Shown here in pieces: positions 34,832 through 41,717 of a stretch of DNA of 41,717 nucleotides. This DNA is from JAYODW01 sp038116745 (GTDB lineage: Bacteria > Pseudomonadota > Gammaproteobacteria > Ga0077536). Every line of letters begins with the position of its first letter. Within the stretch, counting starts at the first letter, position 1. The position numbers and the translations under genes were made by a program. Below the pieces are notes generated by a model. It had not been told where the DNA came from and ran no database searches. It saw nothing but the letters and a program-made list of their open reading frames with translations. Where the stretch lies: the NCBI GenBank assembly GCA_038116745.1, contig JAYODW010000038.1:1-41717 (forward strand). The letters are read 5' to 3'.

Positions 34832-35595
34832 GCAATCGGGCACAGATTACCCAGCAGGCCGCGCGTGACGGTGTACCGGCACCGACCGTGGAACGGGACT
34901 ACGTATTAGCACACGTCATAGCCGCTCTCGGAGCGCTAGGCGACGGCCACGGCCTCGTGTTCAAGGGCGGAACGGCACTTAGACTCTGCTACTTCGAGGA
35001 CTATCGCTATTCGGCTGATCTAGATTTTTCGGTGGTCGGGGATGGCATTGAAGACGCCTACGCGACCATTGAAGCGGCACTTACGCTGGTAACCGGCGCC
35101 GTCGAGAGCTTGCATCTGACTGGTGACGAACCGAAGCGAATTGCGTATCAAGGCCCGCTGGGCCGACAGCGCTACCTGAAGCTCGATATCGCAGACGACG
35201 AACTCGTCCTCAACGTTGACACCATCCGTCTGTTGCCGCGCTGGCCAGATTTACCAGAGACGATCTCCGTTCCCGTGTACCCGCTCGCAGAGATAGCCGG
35301 CGAGAAGCTGCGCTGCATCATGCAGCGCATGCAATGCAGGGATTTGTTCGATCTTTGGCTCTTGTTCGAAAACGCAGACGTCGACCCGCGCGACGCGGTC
35401 GAGATCTTCGTGCCGAAAGCCACGCACCGAAATCTGAATCCGCGTGATTTTGAAACGAGTTATCGGTCGCGGCTGCAGCAGTACCGACGTCGCTGGACCA
35501 ACGAGCTCGAAATCCACGTGCCAGGCGAGGTGCCGCATTTCGAGAACGTCGAGCGAACCGTCACGCGGCGGCTTCGCGGCGTTGGGCTGTTATAG
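34828..35595 (+). CDS. abiEii: AbiEii-type nucleotidyltransferase toxin
   Basis: The 255-residue protein belongs to the AbiEii/AbiGii group. It has the nucleotidyltransferase motif FKGGTALRL (45-53) followed by RYSADLDFS with catalytic D64 and D66, and a conserved lysine region EIAGEKLRCIMQRM..RDLFDLW. AbiEii-like toxins such as MenT add nucleotides to targets including tRNA. The start GTG overlaps the antitoxin stop, the usual arrangement. AbiE systems act as toxin-antitoxin modules and can abort phage infection. Confidence 0.88.
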   Translation: MSNRAQITQQAARDGVPAPTVERDYVLAHVIAALGALGDGHGLVFKGGTALRLCYFEDYRYSADLDFSVVGDGIEDAYATIEAALTLVTGAVESLHLTGDEPKRIAYQGPLGRQRYLKLDIADDELVLNVDTIRLLPRWPDLPETISVPVYPLAEIAGEKLRCIMQRMQCRDLFDLWLLFENADVDPRDAVEIFVPKATHRNLNPRDFETSYRSRLQQYRRRWTNELEIHVPGEVPHFENVERTVTRRLRGVGLL

Positions 35596-35660
35596 GCCGA
35601 CAACTCATCCGGCACTGATTCTGTCTCTGGCACAATGACGGGGAGCACGTTCTACCCTAA

Positions 35661-36788
35661 TCAGGGGCCAGCGTGCGCAAGTAGTTCCCGGCTCAGTTTG
35701 CGTTCCTTGGCCGCAAATTTATCCGGCGCCTCGCGAAATGCGATCCAAGCGTCGTGGATGTGCTGAGTCGGGCCGTTGCTGCGAGCGTCGCCCTCGACAA
35801 AGCCCTTCATCGAGCTTCGATCGCAGTAGTCGATGACCCTCTCAGCGATGGCTTCGATGAGCGGGATCGGGTAAGTCAGGTCGAAACCTTCCAATGGCTC
35901 GCACGGCGAGACCTTAATGAGGTCATCAAGGTCTCCAAGAATGGCACGACTCGCCTCGCGCCAACCGGTTCGCTGCAACACGACATCCACAGCCTGGGCT
36001 CGCGCCCAATCCGCCGGGTGCGTGGGATTGCCGCCGTAAACGGACGTCGCGTCGAGTCCCTGGTTGGTGGACAGCCGTAGATTACACCAACCGTAAGCAG
36101 GCCCTGCCCAGAAGGCGGCGATCATGTCGCAGCAGAACTCCAACAGCCAAGTATCCAGCCAATTGTCCATGCCCTCGGCAAGCAGCTCGATGGACGCGGT
36201 TGGCCAGTTCTTGCTCTGTGCCTCCTGAAACTGCCTTTGAAAGTAGCGGATTGTGAGGTCTTCGCACGGTACCAGGATGTTGTCGGGATCGCGGGCGACC
36301 AGGATATGTGCCAGCTCATGGTAAAGGTCCGGCCAGGTCAGGACGTGACGAGTCTCCGTGAAAGGCATGTAGACCAGATCGACATCGACCCGTGTCCAGT
36401 AGTATTCGGCACTCGTGGCGCTGCATACGGGCGCACGGTGCGGAAAGCCAATGTCCTCGCAGATGCGTGCGATCAATCGCGATGCAGCACGATCACTGTC
36501 GTTGAATCGGGCCAGGACGAATGCCGGACCCACTTCCATCAACTGAACGATCTCTGCGAGACGCTTGTAATTGTAGAATAAGTGCTGCGCGATCGATTCG
36601 TCTTGGAAATCCGGATCGGCGAGCAGCACCCGCACGCGCTCGGAGGTGCGCTCGACCAGACTCAAGAGCGTCGCCACATAGGCCTGGATCTCGGGGACTT
36701 CGCCGGATCGGTCGCGACGGAAATCCGCGATCAGGTTGTCGCAGCGGTGGTCCAGGTCGTGCAGGAGCCGCCGAAGGGGTTCGCTCAA
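35661..36788 (-). CDS. HExxH zinc metalloprotease-like protein in Argonaute operon
   Basis: The 375-residue protein is not one I can name. It carries a clear metalloprotease signature: HELAH at 157-161 (WPDLYHELAHILV), EFCCD at 217-221 as an ExxxD third-ligand motif, and a later NPTHPADWARAQA resembling the HP..R block of M48-like gluzincins. The N-terminal 120 residues are helical, and no signal or membrane segment is seen, so it should be cytoplasmic. TTG is the start, directly after the previous stop, with AGGAGG six bases upstream. It is the last gene of the Argonaute operon, so it may be a protease effector. Confidence 0.7.
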   Translation of the reverse strand: MSEPLRRLLHDLDHRCDNLIADFRRDRSGEVPEIQAYVATLLSLVERTSERVRVLLADPDFQDESIAQHLFYNYKRLAEIVQLMEVGPAFVLARFNDSDRAASRLIARICEDIGFPHRAPVCSATSAEYYWTRVDVDLVYMPFTETRHVLTWPDLYHELAHILVARDPDNILVPCEDLTIRYFQRQFQEAQSKNWPTASIELLAEGMDNWLDTWLLEFCCDMIAAFWAGPAYGWCNLRLSTNQGLDATSVYGGNPTHPADWARAQAVDVVLQRTGWREASRAILGDLDDLIKVSPCEPLEGFDLTYPIPLIEAIAERVIDYCDRSSMKGFVEGDARSNGPTQHIHDAWIAFREAPDKFAAKERKLSRELLAHAGP

Positions 36789-37190
36789 TCACCGCCTCCT
36801 CAGCCGTCGGTAGCTGGCGGACGCGGCCCGATCGGCTACGGTGCAGAGTTGCTCCAGCGTGTGCCAATGGTCGGCCCCTATAGACGTTTGCTTCAGTGCC
36901 TTAAGTGTTGCGGCCAGGTCCTCCTTGAAATATGGGTCGGCGTCGGTCGCGTGGGCACTCAAATCGTGAACTACTTCCTCAGGTACGACTTTCTCGCCTA
37001 CGGGGCGATCCTCGTTGAGGCGGCTGATCAAGTACGCGAGAGCATTCGCCAGGAAGTCGATTGTGCTTGTGTCTAACGTCGCCGGACCCGTGGTAGTCTG
37101 CCGCTTCAACTCCAGTACGGCATCGTTCACTTGTTGTGCGAACTCGGCGCGGCGCTGGTATTGATATGACAGATTGGTCAGATCACTCAT
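36789..37190 (-). CDS. Small hypothetical protein of Argonaute operon
   Basis: This 133-residue, probably all-helical and highly charged protein is not recognised. It has no cysteine pairs, membrane segments or catalytic motif. Its ATG overlaps the Argonaute stop (ATGA), and its stop abuts the metalloprotease TTG start, so the three are translationally coupled. Its position between nuclease and protease components suggests an adaptor or an inhibitor of the protease, but that is inference. Confidence 0.7.
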   Translation of the reverse strand: MSDLTNLSYQYQRRAEFAQQVNDAVLELKRQTTTGPATLDTSTIDFLANALAYLISRLNEDRPVGEKVVPEEVVHDLSAHATDADPYFKEDLAATLKALKQTSIGADHWHTLEQLCTVADRAASASYRRLRRR

Positions 37191-39577
37191 GTGCTGTCTC
37201 CGATCGCCGCGTCCAGTTCCTCGTACACGGCGGCTTCGTCGTCCGCCGCACCCGCGAGCGAACGCAGATAATCGTCGATGAGCTTCAGGTCGATGGGCAG
37301 CCGCATGCTAGCTTCCGGTGCCGCCCACGCAAGCTGTGCCATGGCGAAAGTGTCGTAGAGCACCGACTCGATGTTGAGGTTCCCTTCCACGATTCGGACG
37401 TGCAGTGGCTGCGGGGTACCGGGAAAGCGGAACGGATAGCCCGTGGTGGCGACGATGCCCTCGCAGTCATTGAGGGCGCACCAGCTGCCGATGCCGGGTG
37501 CTTGGATGCGGCCGTCCCGCGGACTTTGCCCGAGCAATCGAAGTCCGATCGCAGTGCGCTTGGAAATCTCCACCACACCGACCACGACATCCTCCGCCAA
37601 GAGACCTTCCTGCTTCAGGCGGTGGATCGCGTTGGAAAACCCGTGCCGTTCCGAATGAAACGCGCGCCCGTCGCGGCGCAAGACAATCGATCGAGGCGGC
37701 GCCTCCAGTTGTTCGAGGTCGGCCCGCAGTCCATCGATGAGCATGCCGTTGACCTGCCGCGACGTCAGTTTCTCCGCACCCTTCGCCTCGGCGGCACGCA
37801 AGACACAGCGGCGGCCGCCGCCATAGAAGAACGACATGGCCGTCATGGGTTTCAAGACGTCCAATCCGACGTAGGCATCGTAGCGCGTGGGCTGCGCGAG
37901 CACCCACGGCCATTGCCGGTTGACGATCAAAAGCCCTAGGGCGAGATTGCGCAGATAACTTTGAAACTTGCCTTCGAGCCTTGGCACGACGCCAAAGCGC
38001 GATCTGCCATCGCTGACCTGATCGATGTAGAACGAACGGAGTCTGTCGGCGGCGGCGCATTGCACCTGCAATCGGTCCGTAAGTTCGCGCTTCAAGAAAT
38101 TGTGGAGGTCGGAGCGGGCGTCGTCCGGAAGCACCAGTACACCGTGGCCGCCTCTGACGCCAGCGTCATCGAGTCCCTTCAACACTGCATCGACTTGCTG
38201 TTTCAGGGTCCGAGCCCCGTTGTCGTCGTACATCACGCGTTTCGGCCGATAGGACGTTTGCAGGAGCGCCTGCATGGCCTTACTCAGACGCGAGACGAAA
38301 TCGTCGGCGACGTTGCGGCCCAACCCTTTGGGCATGACGACATACTGGGGATCCAGCGGGCTGGTGATGGCGATGCCCCCTTCCGGATCCAGCAGATGAT
38401 CTAGTCGTGCACGACCGTAGTCCTTGAAAGCCACACCATCCAGCAGATGATCTAGTCGTGCACGACCGTAGTCCTTGAAAGCCACACCGTCGTCGCCGCC
38501 GACGGCCAGGACCTTGCCCTGGCCGAACTCGAGCGCTGGAAGCTTGAAGCGCCGCGCACGCTGCGCGTGCGGGGTTGCCTCGACGGTCAGGGGCTGACCC
38601 ATGAAGGACGCTCGCTGGAAAAAGCGTTCGATGATGTGGGCCGACTGGCGGGCGCGTTCGTCGGGCCGAAGTGCCGTGCGCCGTTGATAACGCCGACGCT
38701 CGGGATCATCGGTGCGCAACAAGAGCCGGCACAACGCCAGCGCACCGACGAACGGCCTAGAGCCACCCGGGTAGCGGTAGCGAATCGCCGGCGACGTCGG
38801 ATCGAGGCGTTGAATCCAGTGCGGCGGGTTATCCTTGCACGCCTCTAAAGTCCACTCGTAGACGTAGCGGGTCGGCCCCGTGTCATTGGGCACGAAACCC
38901 TGTTCCTGAATGGTCTGACCTGTAAGCCCCAGGAACTGGATTGGGTACCAGCGCTGCCCATATAGATACAACGCGTGGCGCATGTGCAAGCCGTGCAGGG
39001 CTGCCTCATCGTAGGCATCGATCATCCACTGCGTTTCAACGAATTTTGTCGTCAAGTCCAGGGATACGTAGAAGGCGTCTTCAAACGGGACGATTCGGAA
39101 GCCAAAGCCCGTGAAGATATCGATATCGCGCTTGTCATCTCGGATGTTCGTCGGCCGCTTGAAAAAGAAGCTGCCGTAACTTGACCATAGCTGTTGGTCC
39201 TGGCGAAGCGGGGTACGCAACTCGGCAGCCAGCAACTGCTGTGCAATCGGCACCTGCTCTGGGGTTAACGCCGCAAATGCCAGCGGATGTGTCTCGTCCT
39301 GAGGTTCCAGCCGCACTACGTCGGGTCTAACCTGCACCTCGAACGTGTTGATCTTGCGGTTTGCCGGTACCGCCAGTTGGTATTCGGCAGATTTCCGGAT
39401 CAGGGCAGCTGGACAGCGCAATCTGGAGGCGACCTGACCCACCAGCGCTCCAGCGTTCTCGTGAATCAAATCAGGATCGTCCGGGCTGTCGTGCAGGCCC
39501 ACGATATCTATTAGGCGGTACTCCGTCTCAAGTTCGGCTACGCCGGTGATTGGGTACAAGTTCAGTAGCTGTTTCAT
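37187..39577 (-). CDS. Long prokaryotic Argonaute (PIWI) protein
   Basis: The 796-residue protein ends in a PIWI domain (about 565-780): YVGLDVL with D573, a candidate glutamate finger at E597 or E602, RRDGRAF with D636, and a last acidic ligand at D763 or D768. Spacing from D573 to D636 (63) is near that of known active Argonautes, so slicing may be retained. The MID region (about 480-520) has LHNFLKREL...VQC, resembling an H-K-Q type 5'-end pocket. N-terminal and PAZ-like parts precede it, including a segment ending YRYPGG. Residues about 364-397 hold a 17-residue tandem duplication. It sits between a Cas4-like nuclease gene and the small-protein/protease pair. Confidence 0.85.
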   Translation of the reverse strand: MKQLLNLYPITGVAELETEYRLIDIVGLHDSPDDPDLIHENAGALVGQVASRLRCPAALIRKSAEYQLAVPANRKINTFEVQVRPDVVRLEPQDETHPLAFAALTPEQVPIAQQLLAAELRTPLRQDQQLWSSYGSFFFKRPTNIRDDKRDIDIFTGFGFRIVPFEDAFYVSLDLTTKFVETQWMIDAYDEAALHGLHMRHALYLYGQRWYPIQFLGLTGQTIQEQGFVPNDTGPTRYVYEWTLEACKDNPPHWIQRLDPTSPAIRYRYPGGSRPFVGALALCRLLLRTDDPERRRYQRRTALRPDERARQSAHIIERFFQRASFMGQPLTVEATPHAQRARRFKLPALEFGQGKVLAVGGDDGVAFKDYGRARLDHLLDGVAFKDYGRARLDHLLDPEGGIAITSPLDPQYVVMPKGLGRNVADDFVSRLSKAMQALLQTSYRPKRVMYDDNGARTLKQQVDAVLKGLDDAGVRGGHGVLVLPDDARSDLHNFLKRELTDRLQVQCAAADRLRSFYIDQVSDGRSRFGVVPRLEGKFQSYLRNLALGLLIVNRQWPWVLAQPTRYDAYVGLDVLKPMTAMSFFYGGGRRCVLRAAEAKGAEKLTSRQVNGMLIDGLRADLEQLEAPPRSIVLRRDGRAFHSERHGFSNAIHRLKQEGLLAEDVVVGVVEISKRTAIGLRLLGQSPRDGRIQAPGIGSWCALNDCEGIVATTGYPFRFPGTPQPLHVRIVEGNLNIESVLYDTFAMAQLAWAAPEASMRLPIDLKLIDDYLRSLAGAADDEAAVYEELDAAIGDST
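38387..38488. repeat. Perfect 51-bp tandem duplication inside the Argonaute gene
   Basis: Two identical 51-bp units, 38387-38437 and 38438-38488, lie head to tail and in frame. They repeat the 17 residues DGVAFKDYGRARLDHLL once in the Argonaute. Complete identity, including silent positions, implies a very recent event. The site is before the MID domain, in a segment likely to contact guide or target. Confidence 0.95.
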
Positions 39578-39583
39578 GGTCAG

Positions 39584-40549
39584 TTACGCGTTTGCCGCCA
39601 GGGAGAAATCGTTCATCGAGTCGTCGTTCGCCGCGCGCAGGCGGTCTGAACACAGCGTCTGAAAGGGGCAAAATTCGCAGTTCTTGGCGTTTTTTGTAAT
39701 AGGAAAATCGGCAATGTCGACGTTGCCGTACTTGGCATCACCGGCGACTGCGCGGATGTCGCATAGGCTGCGATAAATGGTGTCCTCGAGCGCAATCAAG
39801 GAGTCGACTGACACCTGATGAGAGACGACGGTCGACTTGAGGAGTTGCACTTCAAGTATCTGCACCGCCTCCGGTGCCTCCACTCGCCACTTAGGGTGGT
39901 TCTGCAGCACCCAGGCGTATAGCGCACCCTGAAGCTCGGAACCGCCGACCGCACCATCATAGGTCTTCCACTCGACGATTGTGGGGCGCCCATACTCGCG
40001 AAAGTACAACAAGTCGATCTGTGCGCTGATCGAGACGCCATCATAATTAACCGGCACACGTAGTTCGGCAAAGAGTGGACGGTGTGCTGTGACCTCAGTA
40101 TGCAGATCCGTCATAGAGGCCAAATTGCGCAGAGCGCGTTCCGCCTCGTCGAGCGCTGTCTCGACGTCGCCGTCCAAGAGGATCTCGCCGGGATCGTGCC
40201 CGACCAGGGCGCAGTACGCCTGGCCGGCTTTGGTCTTAGTCATGCCTGCCTCCCGATAGCGGCCTGCAGCGGAAAACACGAGCTGTCGTTCGGCGGTGGC
40301 ACGCGTTTGCGCAACGACACTGTCCCAGTCCGGTTGATGGCGGTTTTGCCACGCCGGAACGACGAGATGCTCGATCGCATCGTGCACAAGGTTACCGCGC
40401 CAGAGGGGCAGGGACTTTCGCTGCTTGAGCAAGAAAGCTTCGCGACGCAGGGGGTCGTTCTTAGCCGCATGATACGCGGCAATCTGACCGTAATAGTATT
40501 GACGCGGACAGCGTGTGAAGGATCGCGAGGCAGAAAACGACCAACGCAT
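39584..40549 (-). CDS. Cas4/AddB-like PD-(D/E)XK nuclease with Fe-S cysteine set
   Basis: The 321-residue protein has the RecB-family nuclease core: H56 in GNLVHDAIEHL, D179 in SAQIDLLYF, then E193 and K195 in IVEWKTYDG, and QxxxY at 207-211. Four cysteines, C14 in RCPRQYYY and C291, C294 and C300 in CEFCPFQTLC, form the split 4Fe-4S pattern known from AddB and Cas4. Such enzymes trim or cleave DNA ends. It ends 6 bp before the Argonaute start and follows the XRE gene by 3 bp, so it is a core operon member. Confidence 0.88.
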   Translation of the reverse strand: MRWSFSASRSFTRCPRQYYYGQIAAYHAAKNDPLRREAFLLKQRKSLPLWRGNLVHDAIEHLVVPAWQNRHQPDWDSVVAQTRATAERQLVFSAAGRYREAGMTKTKAGQAYCALVGHDPGEILLDGDVETALDEAERALRNLASMTDLHTEVTAHRPLFAELRVPVNYDGVSISAQIDLLYFREYGRPTIVEWKTYDGAVGGSELQGALYAWVLQNHPKWRVEAPEAVQILEVQLLKSTVVSHQVSVDSLIALEDTIYRSLCDIRAVAGDAKYGNVDIADFPITKNAKNCEFCPFQTLCSDRLRAANDDSMNDFSLAANA

Positions 40550-40552
40550 GGC

Positions 40553-40906
40553 TCAACGTCCGTCCCGTCGCGCTTGATCACGCGCCTCGAGCACGTCGAG
40601 TAGCGCATCCCAATCTTCGGGCGAGGCGATTTCCCGCGCGCGCCGCAGGAAGCGGCGGCCGCTTGCGTGGCGGGCGATGTTTGCCAGCTCCGGCGGGGCC
40701 TTGTCCGCCATCTCCAGAAGCTCAAGCTCGTCGATGTCGAGGGCGATCGCCAAGGCCCGCAGCGTATCGGCCCCGGGTTCGAATCCCGGCTTCTCGTTTT
40801 CGATCTTCGACAGGTAGGTGAAATCCACGCCAGCGCTTTCGGCCAACGCTCTGAGCGTCATCCCGCGTTGCTTTCGATGCTGTCTAATCGCGTGTCCAAT
40901 GGCCAT
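40553..40906 (-). CDS. XRE-family HTH regulator of Argonaute operon
   Basis: The 117-residue protein has a classic HTH_3 domain at about 5-60 (IRQHRKQRGMTLRALAESAGVDFTYLSKIENEK). The C-terminal helices read ARHASGRRFLRRAREI. It is first in the minus-strand operon, before the nuclease. A palindrome sits at its own promoter, so it probably represses the operon until infection or another signal relieves it. Confidence 0.88.
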   Translation of the reverse strand: MAIGHAIRQHRKQRGMTLRALAESAGVDFTYLSKIENEKPGFEPGADTLRALAIALDIDELELLEMADKAPPELANIARHASGRRFLRRAREIASPEDWDALLDVLEARDQARRDGR

Positions 40907-40936
40907 GACAGGTCACTCTGGTCGAGCCCACTGCTT

Positions 40937-40966
40937 AGTCTAGCCGAATGTTGAGTTGAACTCAAC
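40937..40966 (-). promoter_or_regulatory. Argonaute-operon promoter with palindromic operator
   Basis: On the minus strand, TTGAGT (40965-40960) and TAGACT (40942-40937) are separated by 17 bases, 31 bp before the XRE ATG. The 17-bp palindrome GTTGAGTTGAACTCAAC (40950-40966) covers the -35 box. A repressor bound there would block polymerase; the XRE protein is the obvious candidate. Confidence 0.7.
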
Positions 40967-41020
40967 ACCAATTTCAGGCTCGCTTTTTGGCTGCCACGGT
41001 ACGGTGCGACCCCAAGTATC

Positions 41021-41060
41021 ATCTGGGCCTGTCTGGGCCTGTCTGGGCCTGTCTGGGCCT
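41021..41060. repeat. Four tandem copies of a 10-bp repeat
   Basis: ATCTGGGCCT is followed directly by three copies of GTCTGGGCCT. The array lies between the Argonaute operon and the integrase gene, about 140 bp from the integrase stop. It could be a recombinase accessory site, a binding array or a simple slippage repeat. It is too short and unspaced to be CRISPR. Confidence 0.9.
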
Positions 41061-41196
41061 AACTACCCAGCCGCGGAGACCGTCACCGCGGCCGTGATCG
41101 TGATCGTGAACGGTGCGATCCAAGGAAATGGCCGGTTGCGCGTCGGTCAGAAAGGCCGACGTACCGTTGCCTGTGCTTGGACGCCGTGGTCAACGG

Positions 41197-41717
41197 TCAA
41201 CGGTTACCCCACTTCTTCATGACCTTATTTCCGGCGTCGCTGGCGTCCTTCGGGATCCACCGGTAGTAGACACGAGCCGTGAACGTCCAGTCTGTATGCC
41301 CCATTTGCGCCGCGACCCACTGGGGCGATTCGCCCGCCATCAACGACATCGAAGCAAACGTGTGACGCATCTGGCCGGGCGGCCGGTAGCGGACGCCAGC
41401 CCGCCGGCAAAGCGTGTTCCATTGCCGTGTGCGAAGTGCTTGGTCGCCCGTCCACCGTTCCCGCGTATGAGGATTCTGGAACACCTCGGCCCCCTTCAGG
41501 AAAGTATGCTCCTTCTGGGCCTTCAGCGCGGCAATAGCCGGAGGCAGGAGGTTGACCGTGCGCTCGCCGGCTTCCGTCTTCGTGTCCTCGATTTCCTCCG
41601 AGTCCTGAGTCAGCGCACCTTCGACGTAGATTCGATCGTTGATCCAGTCAACATTGCCCCAATTGAGGGCGAACAGTTCGGAGAGCCGTAGCCCCGTCCA
41701 GAATCCGAACTGGACCA
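41197..41717 (-). CDS. Tyrosine recombinase (integrase), N-terminal part outside window
   Basis: The reading frame continues from the right edge to a stop at 41197, giving the C-terminal 173 residues. Catalytic elements seen are Arg in FWTGLRLSEL, Lys in the DTKTEAGERTV hairpin, the RHTFAS box, His in QMGHTDW, and the nucleophile tyrosine in ARVYYRWIP. The box reads PGQMRHTFAS, like the P.Q.RHT form common in element integrases that use a different residue for the first His. It reads leftwards into the element, as expected if it lies near the far end from tRNA-Ser. Confidence 0.9.
   Translation of the reverse strand, partial: VQFGFWTGLRLSELFALNWGNVDWINDRIYVEGALTQDSEEIEDTKTEAGERTVNLLPPAIAALKAQKEHTFLKGAEVFQNPHTRERWTGDQALRTRQWNTLCRRAGVRYRPPGQMRHTFASMSLMAGESPQWVAAQMGHTDWTFTARVYYRWIPKDASDAGNKVMKKWGNR

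Noticed and set aside
40770..40792. tRNA T-arm-like GGGTTCGAATCCC, a possible second att site
   Set aside because: It lies within the XRE coding sequence, encodes part of the KPGFEPG loop, and flanking bases do not match tRNA-Ser.
41021..41060. Possible CRISPR array
   Set aside because: The repeats are 10 bp with no spacers, and no cas1/cas2 is present; the Cas4-like protein belongs to the Argonaute operon.
41197..41717. Integrase inactive because the first His of HxxR is missing
   Set aside because: Many element integrases have the P.Q.RHT form at this place, and the other catalytic residues are present.

Overview
The window looks like a GC-rich proteobacterial chromosome, most likely a gammaproteobacterium. 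The reasons are an E. coli-like LexA box, a tRNA gene with an encoded CCA end, and YidD, YhbY and MltF homologues. The species cannot be named from sequence alone. The first ~31 kb reads as host chromosome with a mobile scar at its left edge. The last ~10.7 kb, right of a tRNA-Ser gene, reads as an integrated element full of defence genes.

Layout. (1) 1-2145: an IS91-family transposase cut by the left edge, an SOS box in front of a nonsense-disrupted gene, and a 151-bp mini-element with IS21-type ends lodged in that gene's 3' end. (2) 2389-14822: a membrane DUF475 protein, then a catabolic region. It holds a carbazole-dioxygenase-like Rieske oxygenase with an overlapping alpha/beta hydrolase, a nitroreductase, a Baeyer-Villiger monooxygenase, a lactonase-like metallo-beta-lactamase protein, a small carboxymuconolactone-decarboxylase-family protein, a 3-hydroxyisobutyrate-dehydrogenase-like enzyme and a single-chain acyl-CoA carboxylase. 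Together they suggest oxidation of a cyclic or aromatic substrate, ring opening and acyl-CoA processing. (3) 14841-23102: housekeeping and mixed genes (YidD, zf-CHCC, SRPBCC, an orphan GcvH, a membrane-anchored caspase-fold C13 peptidase, YhbY, dihydrolipoamide dehydrogenase, class I PHA synthase, MltF).

(4) 23297-30757: a signalling block. An H-NOX nitric oxide sensor is co-directional with an HD-GYP response regulator, a GAF histidine kinase and a lone receiver. A second membrane histidine kinase is paired with a PhnD-like periplasmic binding protein, next to an OprO/P-like porin. (5) 30845-30934: tRNA-Ser(CGA), the probable integration site.

(6) 31337-41717: the element. Three defence-type modules are packed together. 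The first is a ubiquitin-like conjugation operon (Ubl, E2-like, JAB-E1 fusion) with its own divergent regulator. The second is an AbiE-type toxin-antitoxin pair. The third is an operon encoding an XRE regulator, a Cas4/AddB-like PD-(D/E)XK nuclease, a long prokaryotic Argonaute, an unknown small protein and an HExxH metalloprotease-like protein. A tyrosine recombinase runs off the right edge. The Argonaute-nuclease-protease operon and the Ubl operon, which lacks the canonical E1 and E2 cysteines, are the strongest candidates for poorly described biology. The Argonaute gene also carries a perfect in-frame 51-bp tandem duplication.
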